Positions 8,326 through 17,195 of a DNA stretch of 64,000 bases are shown piece after piece; within the stretch, counting starts at the first letter, position 1, and each line of letters begins with the position of its first letter. Below the pieces are notes generated by a model. The model was not told the DNA's origin. It searched no databases and saw only the letters and a list, made by a program, of their open reading frames with translations. This DNA is from Xenorhabdus indica (GTDB lineage Bacteria; Pseudomonadota; Gammaproteobacteria; Enterobacterales; Enterobacteriaceae). A program made the position numbers and the translations under genes. The DNA lies in assembly GCF_014467235.1 (NCBI RefSeq), contig NZ_NKHP01000001.1:282295-346294 (forward strand), given 5' to 3'.

Positions 8326-10503
8326 ATGGAGAGAATGTTTATCGCACACTCCTCATCCGATGAAACTTTATATTTTAAGTCACTGAATGGAATAGAAAGA
8401 TTATCGGAAGCTTACAAATTTGAGGTTGAATTACTGAGCGAAAAGAGATTATCCGACCCAATATCTCTGCATAATACCGTCCTGACTGTAGAAATAAAAA
8501 CCCCGTCAAAACAGACAAGATATCTAAGCGGTTATATAGAACAGATATCTTATGACCCCTTTTATAAATATGATGACAGGCTTTATTTATATACGGCCAC
8601 AGTCAAACCTAAGCTATGGGAATTGAAAAAAAAACTTGGATATAGCATTTGGCAAGAAAAGACTGTACCTGAGATTATTGCGGCTGTATTGATGGATGCT
8701 GGTATCTTTTTTGAGGATCGGCTCCTTGAAAAATATCGCACATGGGAATATTGCGTTAAATATAATGAAACTGATTTTGATTTCATCCATCGGCTAATGG
8801 CGCACGAAGGGATTTATTACTATTTCAAACACGACATAGGAAGTCATACTATGATTTTAGTCGATATGCCCCAAATGCTTGGTCCCATGCCTGGATATGA
8901 TACTATCAATTATTTCAATGTCGGTAAATCATCCAAAAAACCGGGTAAAGAATATATTTATAATTGGAATATTCGCAGTATCACGATACCAAACAATTTT
9001 TGTCTTGATGACTACGATTTCCGCAAACCACGGGCTAAGTTACAAGCTGCCATTCAGACATCACTCAGTTCGGTTAATAATACAGAAATATTCATGTGGC
9101 CCGGACGCTATGTAAAAAATGGACAGGGGCAATTTTATGCTCGAGTGCTTCAACAAGCCACAGAAGCACAAAGTGAACTGATTAATGGTAAAGGTAATGT
9201 GTTGGGCATGGCTCCGGGACATACTTTCACCCTGTCACTACCTAATGATATTAAAGGTGATGACTACAATGACTATTTAATTACTGGTGCTCAATATACT
9301 TTTTATGAATCATGCTACGGCTTCGCTCTTAATTGCGAATATGACGACGATGATGATTGTGACGACGATAAACCCAATAAAGATAAAAATGTTGTCCAAT
9401 TTGATGCTATCCCTGCCAATGTCCATTGGAAACCACCAGCAGTAACCCCTTGGCCAAAAGCAACAGGTCTTGAAACCGCAGTTGTAACGGGTCCTAAAGA
9501 TAAACCGATATGGACTGATAAGTACGGCCGGATAAAAGTGAAATTCCGTTGGGATAAAAGCGATAAAAAAGATGATACCAGTTCTTGCTGGATACGTGTG
9601 GCAACCCGTTGGGCTGGCTGGCGGTATGGCAGTATTTATGTACCCCGTGTGGGTGAAGAAGTTGTTATTAGTTTTGTCAATGGTGACCCGGATAAGCCTT
9701 TTGTTATTGGCAGCGCCTATAACAATGAAAATATGCCCCCCTGGGAGCTTCCCAAACATGAAACCCGTAGTGGTGTGATGTCAAATACAAAGGAAGGTAA
9801 ACATGAACAAGCAAATTACCTCTTTATGGATGATGCTCCAGATAAAGAGTTATTTGATCTGCATGCAGAGCGTGACATGAATATCTCCGTGGAAAAGGAT
9901 AAAAAAGTCACTATCGATGGGAACCGCACGACTGAAATAAAAAAACAGCAAACGGATACAGTAACAGGTAAAGCCAGTTTCACTTATGAAGATGCTCGTG
10001 ACACGGTAGTTAAAGGCAAAGACACATTATCTGTTGAAAACAGCCAGCAAAGAACCATTCAGAAAGGAAGAAAAACAGAGATTAGTGATGGGGATACTTA
10101 TAAACTCAAAGGGGATTTAAGTGCTAAAATTGACGGAAACTGGACACAGGATATTACTGGAACGACGCTAATCTCCAGTCCTAATCTCATTACAATAAAG
10201 AGCGATACTCATGTCGCAATAGATTGCCCACAGTCTTTTTATACATCCAAAGATTTTAGTGTTTCTTCGGTAAAAATAAGCATAAGTTCGGTTAAGATAT
10301 CATTATCCCGCACAAAATTTAGTATAAGTTCAACCAATACAAGTTTCTCATCCACGATTTTATCTGTCAGCACAACTGATATATCTCTTAGTAAAACGGG
10401 AACAGAACTTTCGCAATCTAATACGAAGTTAGCTAAAGCAGTGACTTCGATCATACAGGCAAGCGCTAACATCTTAAACAGCAGCTTACATATCATCAGT
10501 TGA
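8326..10503 (+). CDS. vgrG: T6SS spike protein VgrG (second copy, heptad-repeat tail)
   Basis: 725 residues with the same gp27/gp5 layout as the first copy (CVKYNETDFDFIHRLMAHEGIYYYF; VKFRWDKSDKKDD; SIYVPRVGEEVVISFVNGDPDKPFVIGS). Two differences stand out. An acidic insert with eight Asp around one Cys occupies residues 340-348. The tail, residues about 640-723, is twelve 7-residue units of the pattern S-x-x-x-x-S-(I/L/V/F), probably extending the triple-stranded needle. No enzymatic domain is seen. It is followed after 22 bases by the DUF2169 gene, its likely loading partner. Confidence 0.96.
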   Translation: MERMFIAHSSSDETLYFKSLNGIERLSEAYKFEVELLSEKRLSDPISLHNTVLTVEIKTPSKQTRYLSGYIEQISYDPFYKYDDRLYLYTATVKPKLWELKKKLGYSIWQEKTVPEIIAAVLMDAGIFFEDRLLEKYRTWEYCVKYNETDFDFIHRLMAHEGIYYYFKHDIGSHTMILVDMPQMLGPMPGYDTINYFNVGKSSKKPGKEYIYNWNIRSITIPNNFCLDDYDFRKPRAKLQAAIQTSLSSVNNTEIFMWPGRYVKNGQGQFYARVLQQATEAQSELINGKGNVLGMAPGHTFTLSLPNDIKGDDYNDYLITGAQYTFYESCYGFALNCEYDDDDDCDDDKPNKDKNVVQFDAIPANVHWKPPAVTPWPKATGLETAVVTGPKDKPIWTDKYGRIKVKFRWDKSDKKDDTSSCWIRVATRWAGWRYGSIYVPRVGEEVVISFVNGDPDKPFVIGSAYNNENMPPWELPKHETRSGVMSNTKEGKHEQANYLFMDDAPDKELFDLHAERDMNISVEKDKKVTIDGNRTTEIKKQQTDTVTGKASFTYEDARDTVVKGKDTLSVENSQQRTIQKGRKTEISDGDTYKLKGDLSAKIDGNWTQDITGTTLISSPNLITIKSDTHVAIDCPQSFYTSKDFSVSSVKISISSVKISLSRTKFSISSTNTSFSSTILSVSTTDISLSKTGTELSQSNTKLAKAVTSIIQASANILNSSLHIIS

Positions 10504-10525
10504 CTAATATATCTGGCAGAGTGTC

Positions 10526-13102
10526 ATGAAAATTATCAAACCCCTGCGGTTAAGTGTGCTTTATCGGCCTTATCGCTGGATGCAAAAAAACCATCTCGGT
10601 ATCTCTATCATGGCACTGGCTGATATGAGTCCTACCCCACGCTTGCGTCCAGAACCAGAACTTTGGCAACTGGCAGAAAAAGAACTGAAAACCTGTAATG
10701 GTATTGTTGATCTCGCGATGCCTAAATCCTGTGCAGAATTTCTGGCCACAGGCTATGCCTATACGCATCACCAAACCGATAAAACAGCCTGTACAGTACG
10801 TATTCAGGTGGATCAATTGGAAAAAACATTAGTTGCTTTCGGTGATCGTTATTGGATCGGTGATACTCCCTCAAAATCTGAGGCATTTGAACAAATGCGA
10901 TTGGACTGGAGCCGGGCTTTTGGGGGTGAAGGCTATGAAGAGAACCCACACGGTATCGGTTTCAGCCCGGAATTGATGGAAAATGGCGTAAAAATCCATC
11001 ACCTGCCTAATATCGAAACTTTGCACAAGCAGTTGTTATCACCAGAGGATATCCCCACTCCTGCCAGTTTTTGTCCACTGGATTTTACATGTCCGCGTCG
11101 TTTTACCCGTATTGGTAAAAAATATGACAAGGAGTGGCTGGAAAATGAATTTCCGGGGTTTGCCCATGATATTGACTGGCGACTATTTAATGCAGCTCCA
11201 AAGGATCAATGGCTGGATCAGATCACTGCCCTGCCGGTTCAGGCTGCATGGCGTATTGAGAATATGCATCCTGAAAAACCGGTACAAGAAGGCATTTTGC
11301 CTGCATGGCGGGCGCGTTGTTTTATCAAGCGCTTACGTCTTGATGAGGAGATTTTTGAAGAAATAGGCATGCGCCAGACGACGGTATGGTTCTTTCCCCA
11401 TTTGGAGCAAATGATCCTGATATGGCATGGACATACCCGGATTAATGAAGATGATGCAGCGGATGTATTACAAATGGTATCGGCTCTGGAATTAAATGAT
11501 AACCCCCTGGCGGAAAATCATTACTTGCAAGTGCTTAACCAACGTATGGATAAAGAAAAAGGCGTTTTGTATAGCTTCCGGGAAAAAGATCTCATCCCTG
11601 AAGAAATCATTGGCCCGTGGATAGATACGGAGCAATCTGAAAACAATCCAATACAGGAAAATGTGCTTAATCGTGAAAAACGTCTCCGTGAACAACAGAA
11701 AGAACGTTTAGCTGAATATGGTTACGATATCGATACTATCATTCCTGCTCCCCCCGCAACATCTGCACCTCCTGCCACCCCCAGATTGGATGAACTGCCT
11801 GAATTTGTGGAGAAAATAGAGCAAGATGCGACCCAAAAGCGGGCGGAAGCCGAGCTAAAGCGAGAGAATATAGCAGCCAAAGCGAAACAACTGGGTATTG
11901 ATATTGATCAATCAGTGACAGAAAACCAAGCCAGAGGGCCAGAAAATCTCTATAAAATGCGGGATATATTGCAAAAGCAACAACAGCAAATAGCGTTTGA
12001 TGACCCGAAATTAGCACAAATTGAACAATCACTACGTGATACGTATTTTTTTTCAGTACAATCACAAAATCCGGCCTTACGTTTGACAGGAAGTTTGTCG
12101 CAAATCATCCGTAAACGGGTGCAAAAGATCATGGAGCAAGGTGGTAATTTCAGTGGCATGGATTTTACCGGAGCAGATTTGTCAAACATGGATCTGCGCG
12201 GAGCCAATTTTTCCCAGGCATTATTGGAAAGCGCCTGTTTCAATAATAGTCAACTGGACGAAGCCGATTTCAGTCGGGCTATGCTGGCCAGAACAGAGAT
12301 CTGCAACGCTTCCCTGTCCGGGGTTAAATTAGATAATGCTAACTTAATACTGGCTAAATGTGAACGGAGCGATTTTTCTGACGCTCGCTTCAAAGAAACA
12401 CAATTACAAGAAGCACTGTTTGATCGTTGCCAATTCAACCGTACAACATTCACGGATTTATTCCTGCAACAGGTTTTTATTACCTATTGTAATTTTCAAT
12501 ATTCCCAGTGGAAAGAGTGTACCTTTGCAGAACTCGAATTACCTGCACTCAAATTCAATCACGCAAACCTGAGTAAGGTGTCTTTTCTCAAGTGTAAACT
12601 GAAACAAGCCATTTTTGACCATGCACTCCTCGAAAGCTGTGCCTGGGTAGAAACTGAAGCAAACAAGATCCGATTTCGCTCCGCTAATCTGTTGACTTGT
12701 GCTTTTGCAATGAACAGCGAACTTAACCAGGCTGATTTCAGACAGGCTACTTTAACGGAATGCAATCTACGCAAAATGCCTTTGGTGCAGTCAGTATTTC
12801 ACTCTGCGACTTTGAACAACTGTGACCTGAGTGAAGCTAACTGTCAGTCAGCCGATATGCAGTATTTAAATACGATAAAAAGCCTATTTATCAGAACAGA
12901 TTTTCGCGGGGCTTTGTTGAACAATGCCAATCTGATGAATGCTCTGATGCAAAAATGCAGCTTTAATGGTACGGATTTACGGGAAACCAATCTATTCCGC
13001 GCCGATATGTCCCAGTCCATCGTTGATAACTCAACCTTGTTTAAAGGTGTCTACACACAGCAGACTAAAACCTTACCCAAACGAGATAAGGAAGTGATAT
13101 GA
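10526..13102 (+). CDS. DUF2169 and pentapeptide-repeat T6SS accessory protein
   Basis: 858 residues. The N-terminal part (about 10-330) is a DUF2169 domain (MALADMSPTPRLRPEPELW, FGDRYW, WSRAFGGEGYEENPHGIGF). A variable region follows with a proline/alanine stretch (PAPPATSAPPATP, about 411-423) and a charged helical part. From about residue 535 to 850 there are pentapeptide repeats of the A(D/N)LSx type (GMDFTGADLSNMDLRGANFSQALL, ADFRQATLTECNL), expected to form a right-handed quadrilateral beta-helix. DUF2169 proteins occur next to VgrG and PAAR-like genes and are thought to act as adaptors that load cargo on the spike. The role here is inferred. It overlaps the next gene by four bases. Confidence 0.88.
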   Translation: MKIIKPLRLSVLYRPYRWMQKNHLGISIMALADMSPTPRLRPEPELWQLAEKELKTCNGIVDLAMPKSCAEFLATGYAYTHHQTDKTACTVRIQVDQLEKTLVAFGDRYWIGDTPSKSEAFEQMRLDWSRAFGGEGYEENPHGIGFSPELMENGVKIHHLPNIETLHKQLLSPEDIPTPASFCPLDFTCPRRFTRIGKKYDKEWLENEFPGFAHDIDWRLFNAAPKDQWLDQITALPVQAAWRIENMHPEKPVQEGILPAWRARCFIKRLRLDEEIFEEIGMRQTTVWFFPHLEQMILIWHGHTRINEDDAADVLQMVSALELNDNPLAENHYLQVLNQRMDKEKGVLYSFREKDLIPEEIIGPWIDTEQSENNPIQENVLNREKRLREQQKERLAEYGYDIDTIIPAPPATSAPPATPRLDELPEFVEKIEQDATQKRAEAELKRENIAAKAKQLGIDIDQSVTENQARGPENLYKMRDILQKQQQQIAFDDPKLAQIEQSLRDTYFFSVQSQNPALRLTGSLSQIIRKRVQKIMEQGGNFSGMDFTGADLSNMDLRGANFSQALLESACFNNSQLDEADFSRAMLARTEICNASLSGVKLDNANLILAKCERSDFSDARFKETQLQEALFDRCQFNRTTFTDLFLQQVFITYCNFQYSQWKECTFAELELPALKFNHANLSKVSFLKCKLKQAIFDHALLESCAWVETEANKIRFRSANLLTCAFAMNSELNQADFRQATLTECNLRKMPLVQSVFHSATLNNCDLSEANCQSADMQYLNTIKSLFIRTDFRGALLNNANLMNALMQKCSFNGTDLRETNLFRADMSQSIVDNSTLFKGVYTQQTKTLPKRDKEVI

Positions 13103-14163
13103 ATTCGCTGTCAACAGGTGAACTGATAACAAAAATAAAACAAGGGGAAATAATTGAGAAAGTCAGCTTACAAAATATGTCGCTCACCCGACAGGATTTA
13201 TCTGGTGGAATTTTCAGAGAAGTCGATTTTTCTGGTGTGGATTTTTCTCATGCTCAACTGAAAGAAACTGTTTTTACTGAGTGCCAACTCGGAGAAACCG
13301 TTTTTGATTCAGCCGTGCTTGAACAGAGTACTTTTGAACAATGCCATATGATCCGCACTGTATTCGATAGAAGTAAAATAACAAACTGCGTATTTAATCA
13401 GTGTATTTTGCAGAAAGCACGTTTTACAGAAAATAAGCAAAATGAAACTCAGTTTATATCCAGTTCACTGCAATGTGTGGAATTTAGCAATAGTGACCTT
13501 GAGCGCATAACATTTATTGATTCAACACTTAATCAAGCAGAATTAACAAATAGCTGCTTGTTTCTGGTCACTTTTTTTCGACTGGATTTACGGGAAACAA
13601 GCTTTTCTGCCAATGAATATACTAAAGCTGTTTTTTTTGAATGTGATCTACGTGGTCAGGACTATCAGAAACAACAACTCAAAGAGTGTCTGTTCACAGA
13701 TTGTCAACTTGAAGCAGCAAACTTCAATCATGCAAGGTTAACTAACTGTAATTTCAAGGGTGCCACTTTACAAAATGCAATGCTATCGAATGTCAATGCA
13801 ACCCAGGCTTTATTCATTGAAGCAGATTTAACCCAGGCATGTTGCAGCAATAGTCTGTTTGAACAGGCGATTTTCGTCGGTGCCTGTCTTGAATCCGCTG
13901 ATTTCAGGCAAAGCAAATTAATCCAGGCCATCATGCACAAAGTACATGCAGTGAATGCACGATTTACCGGTTGTGACATGTCTTATGCCGATCTTTCCTA
14001 TGCCAATGTCAGCAATAGTGACTTTCGCACAGCACACTTTATGAGAACACTTTTTCATCGTGCCCAACAGGCTGAAACACTGTTTTCTGACCGTCGTGGC
14101 ATACTGGAAAATGATCCTGAACTGTTTGCAGCCGAAGAGTGGAGTATGCAACGCAAGATTTAA
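13099..14163 (+). CDS. Pentapeptide-repeat protein of the T6SS locus
   Basis: 354 residues, almost entirely pentapeptide repeats with the central L/F and preceding A (GVDFSHAQLKETVFTEC, ADLTQACCSNSLFEQAIFVGACLESADFRQSKL). No other domain and no signal peptide. The ATG overlaps the stop of the DUF2169 gene (ATGA), so the two are probably translationally coupled and may work as a pair. Function in secretion, as structural partner or as cargo, is not known. Confidence 0.85.
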   Translation: MNSLSTGELITKIKQGEIIEKVSLQNMSLTRQDLSGGIFREVDFSGVDFSHAQLKETVFTECQLGETVFDSAVLEQSTFEQCHMIRTVFDRSKITNCVFNQCILQKARFTENKQNETQFISSSLQCVEFSNSDLERITFIDSTLNQAELTNSCLFLVTFFRLDLRETSFSANEYTKAVFFECDLRGQDYQKQQLKECLFTDCQLEAANFNHARLTNCNFKGATLQNAMLSNVNATQALFIEADLTQACCSNSLFEQAIFVGACLESADFRQSKLIQAIMHKVHAVNARFTGCDMSYADLSYANVSNSDFRTAHFMRTLFHRAQQAETLFSDRRGILENDPELFAAEEWSMQRKI

Positions 14164-14177
14164 CCGGGAGAATCAAA

Positions 14178-14798
14178 ATGTCAAAACCTTCTTATGCGCT
14201 TTCTTCACATCCTCTTACTACCGAACAACCCTTACACCAAGTTGCAGGTCAGGTTGTTAATCATCTTCAGGATGGTAGTTTAATAGTGGAAAGTAACAAC
14301 CGGGGATGGCACTGCCGACGAGCTGCCAGTTGCCTGCTGACCCCCGAACAGGGAGATACCGTTTTAGTAACGACAGTCGATAGTCAACTCTGGATTTTGG
14401 CTATATTAGAGCGAGCAGAACAGCTTCATCCGGCAGAAATCAGCGTGCCCGGTGATCTGGCTATCTCTTCTCAGGGAGATTTAAGTTTAAACAGCAACGG
14501 ACTGAATATTGCTGCCAGCATTGGGAACTGCCATATCAACAAAATGCAATACAGTGGTGAATCACTGTCTGCATGGGTATCCATCACTCAATTAGTTGGC
14601 AATAAATTTGAGTCTGTCTGGCAGACAGTAACACAGCTTAGCAACCGACTATTTCGTCATACAACGCAGACAGAACAGGTTCAGGCTGGCCAATTAGATA
14701 TGCAGGCTGAAAGCTATATTCGATTACATGCCCAAAACACTATGATGTCTGCAAAAGCTGTCACCAAAATAGATGCTGAACAAATTCATATTGGTTAA
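14178..14798 (+). CDS. DUF3540 family T6SS-associated protein
   Basis: 206 residues. The family is recognised by V-A-G-Q-V at the N-terminus, the phrase CRRAASCLLTPEQGDTVLV, the repeated WILAILER and the beta-rich C-terminus (LDMQAESYIRLHAQNTMMSAKAVTKIDAEQIHIG). The start ATG at 14178 has GGGAG nine bases before it; the longer frame from 14139 would overlap the previous gene by 25 bases. DUF3540 genes accompany DUF2169 and DUF4150 genes. The VgrG-like OB and needle character suggests a spike accessory, which is inference. Confidence 0.82.
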   Translation: MSKPSYALSSHPLTTEQPLHQVAGQVVNHLQDGSLIVESNNRGWHCRRAASCLLTPEQGDTVLVTTVDSQLWILAILERAEQLHPAEISVPGDLAISSQGDLSLNSNGLNIAASIGNCHINKMQYSGESLSAWVSITQLVGNKFESVWQTVTQLSNRLFRHTTQTEQVQAGQLDMQAESYIRLHAQNTMMSAKAVTKIDAEQIHIG

Positions 14799-14807
14799 GG
14801 AGACATT

Positions 14808-15200
14808 ATGTTTGCCAATACTCAAGGGGGGGGAATGGATATGGCAGCCCCTGATATTTGCCTGACCCCATGTCCCTTTCCTGTACCCGTACCTTATCCC
14901 AATATGGCACAAGGGCCTACCGGCATCACTAATGCCATGAACATTTTATTTGCAGGCTCTCCTGTACATAACATAGCGACAAACTTTCCCATGACAACAG
15001 GTGATAACGCCGGAGTTAATATGGGAGTAGCTTCAGGAACAGTAATGGGACCAGCCCGACATACATTAGGGGCCAATTCGGTCTTAATCAAAGGCTCACC
15101 GGTAACACGACTGACAAGTCTCACTATGCAGAATTCAACGAATGCCGTGGGTGCCCGCATTACTCCCAGTCAGACAAAAGTGCTCATTTCAGCGGCCTGA
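14808..15200 (+). CDS. DUF4150 PAAR-like spike tip protein
   Basis: 130 residues. Conserved PAAR-like features: DICLTPCPFPVPVPYPNMAQ, MTTGDNAG, GVASGTVMGPARHTLGANSVLIKGSPVTRL. DUF4150 proteins sharpen the VgrG spike, as PAAR proteins do. Many carry a C-terminal toxin; this one ends directly after the tip domain, so it is a stand-alone tip and any cargo must be encoded elsewhere or bind non-covalently. A good ribosome binding site (AAGGAGA) precedes the ATG. Confidence 0.88.
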   Translation: MFANTQGGGMDMAAPDICLTPCPFPVPVPYPNMAQGPTGITNAMNILFAGSPVHNIATNFPMTTGDNAGVNMGVASGTVMGPARHTLGANSVLIKGSPVTRLTSLTMQNSTNAVGARITPSQTKVLISAA

Positions 15201-15249
15201 TACACTCGACTTTTTATTTTATTCAATGCTGGCTATGCCTGAATAATTA

Positions 15250-15843
15250 ATGAACTTTATGATATTGCGTTTTTCACTGAGAAAAACAATCTTAATCAAA
15301 ACGTTATATTCAATTAATTGTTGGATTAAGAGGGCATTTTTACCGTCGCTTTTATTCACACTTCTTTTAATAATGACAGTTTTAATAATGACAGGCTGTT
15401 CATCGCAACCGGAAAAATTGCCCCCTTATAAATTAATTTTCAATATCGCATCTAATGTCAATGATTCCGCACCACTGAAAATCCACGTTTTTTTATTGCA
15501 ATCGAATGAAGAATTTATGTCGGCAGACTTTTTTTCACTACAAGACAAAGCGAAAGACACACTAGGCGATAAATTGGCCAATGAAGATCGATTTTTTATA
15601 CTTCCTTTCGAACGTGCACATTCTTTGTTGGAAAAGAATCAGTCAGAAATCAGCCACATCGGAATTATTGCAGAGTATAAACAATTAGATGGCAAGAAAT
15701 GGCGTATTTCGTTTCCAGTCCCCGTACCAGAAAAACTCCCTTTTTACGAATTCTGGCGTTCTGCCCCCGATGAACTACAAGTGTGCGTTAAGGTTACTGG
15801 TAAAGGCTTAAGTTCCACCTCAAATTGTGCCGCAGGAAACTGA
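15250..15843 (+). CDS. tssJ: T6SS outer-membrane lipoprotein TssJ
   Basis: 197 residues. Lipobox IMTG-C with Cys50, after the hydrophobic stretch LPSLLFTLLLIMTVLIM, so the mature lipoprotein starts at C50-SSQPEKLPPYKL. The mature part has the TssJ features FNIASNVNDSAPLKIHVFLLQSNEEFMSADFFSL and ELQVCVKVTGKGL. TssJ anchors the TssM periplasmic domain at the outer membrane. The leader of 49 residues is unusually long and no clear ribosome binding site precedes the ATG, but no other in-frame start fits better. Confidence 0.9.
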   Translation: MNFMILRFSLRKTILIKTLYSINCWIKRAFLPSLLFTLLLIMTVLIMTGCSSQPEKLPPYKLIFNIASNVNDSAPLKIHVFLLQSNEEFMSADFFSLQDKAKDTLGDKLANEDRFFILPFERAHSLLEKNQSEISHIGIIAEYKQLDGKKWRISFPVPVPEKLPFYEFWRSAPDELQVCVKVTGKGLSSTSNCAAGN

Positions 15844-15849
15844 AAAATC

Positions 15850-17190
15850 ATGAATAGATCAGAGAAAGTCATTTGGACCGAAGGCATGTTTCTGCGCCCT
15901 CATCATTTCCAACAGGCTGAAAACTATCTGGAAGCTTATGTCCGCGACTGGGGAAAATCCCAAATGTCCTATTACTGGGGTTTTCTGACACTCGAACTGG
16001 ATCAGGAACTCCTCAATCAGGGTAAAGTCATGCTTTCCTCAGCGAGCGGTATTTTTCCGGATGGAACTCCATTCAGTTTTGACGGTGCACATGCCCCCGC
16101 TCCTTTGCAACTCACTGAAAATCAGGTAGATGTTAATGTAGTGCTCGCCCTGCCTCTTTTTCGGCGGGGCAGAGAAGAAATCATTTTCAGTGAAAAAAAA
16201 GACTCTTTGGCACGTTTTGTCAGCTTTGAAGCCGAAGTGAATGATTTTAATGCCATGTCAGTCGGTAGTGCCGCAGTACAATTCGGCAAAATGCGCTTGC
16301 GCCTGATGCTGGAGTCTGATTTGACACCAGAATGGACTTCATTGAGCATTGTACATGTCATAAATAGAACCAGCGATAATAAAATCTATCTTGATCAACA
16401 ATTTATTCCCCCCCTGCTTAATTGTTACGCCAGCCCACAAGTGGCAGGATTTATCACCGATATCCAGGGGATATTAGAGCAACGCCGCCAACAGATAAGC
16501 CAACGTTTGTTACAATTGGGACGGCATAATGATTCCGAAATCATGGATTTCCTGTTGCTGTCTCTGGTTAATCGCTATAGTGGCCAGGTCAGCCACATAC
16601 GGAATATATCGTTGCTGCATCCAGAGAGGCTATTTAGTGAGTGGCTGCAATTTGTCACTGAATTGGCAACGTTCTCCCAAAACCGGGTGCCGGAAGATAT
16701 CTTTCCCCTCTATGATCACGACAATTTGACACTGTGTTTCAATCAACTCATGTTTCAGTTGCGTCAAGGGTTATCAATCATTTTGGAAGAGCATGCCATC
16801 CAGCTCCCATTGACAGAATATTCTCATGGTTTGAATATCGCCACATTACCCAATGCCAGTATGGTCAATACGTTCAGCTTTATTCTGGCTGTCTACGCTG
16901 ATATCGCCAATGACACATTAATGAGTCATTTCCCGGCCCAAATGAAAATTGCCCCTGTCGGACGTATACGAGAACTGGTTCAGTTGCAATTACCCGGTAT
17001 TTCAATACGAGCTCTGCCATCCGTGCCGAGACAAATCCCTTGGCACTCAGGATATATCTATTTTGAACTGGAAAAAGACGGGGATTTATGGAAACAAATG
17101 GATAAATCGGGTGGCTTTGCATTGCATTTGGCTGGTGAGTTCCCCGGTTTAAATATGGAATTTTGGGCTGTCCGTGATCAGCCTAAATAG
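15850..17190 (+). CDS. tssK: T6SS baseplate protein TssK
   Basis: 446 residues. Family start VIWTEGMFLRPHHFQQAENYLEAYV, the block VDVNVVLALPLFRRG and the C-terminal region (LPGISIRALPSVPRQIPWHSGYIYFELEKDGDLW, SGGFALHLAGEFPGLNMEFWAV) identify TssK. The trimer links the baseplate to the membrane complex through TssL and TssM. It starts seven bases after tssJ. Confidence 0.96.
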   Translation: MNRSEKVIWTEGMFLRPHHFQQAENYLEAYVRDWGKSQMSYYWGFLTLELDQELLNQGKVMLSSASGIFPDGTPFSFDGAHAPAPLQLTENQVDVNVVLALPLFRRGREEIIFSEKKDSLARFVSFEAEVNDFNAMSVGSAAVQFGKMRLRLMLESDLTPEWTSLSIVHVINRTSDNKIYLDQQFIPPLLNCYASPQVAGFITDIQGILEQRRQQISQRLLQLGRHNDSEIMDFLLLSLVNRYSGQVSHIRNISLLHPERLFSEWLQFVTELATFSQNRVPEDIFPLYDHDNLTLCFNQLMFQLRQGLSIILEEHAIQLPLTEYSHGLNIATLPNASMVNTFSFILAVYADIANDTLMSHFPAQMKIAPVGRIRELVQLQLPGISIRALPSVPRQIPWHSGYIYFELEKDGDLWKQMDKSGGFALHLAGEFPGLNMEFWAVRDQPK

Positions 17191-17195
17191 AGGTA

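Noticed and set aside
9310-9759. 149-codon open frame antisense to the second vgrG
   Set aside because: It lies wholly within the well-supported vgrG; codon pattern and hydrophobic composition are those of a reverse-strand shadow.
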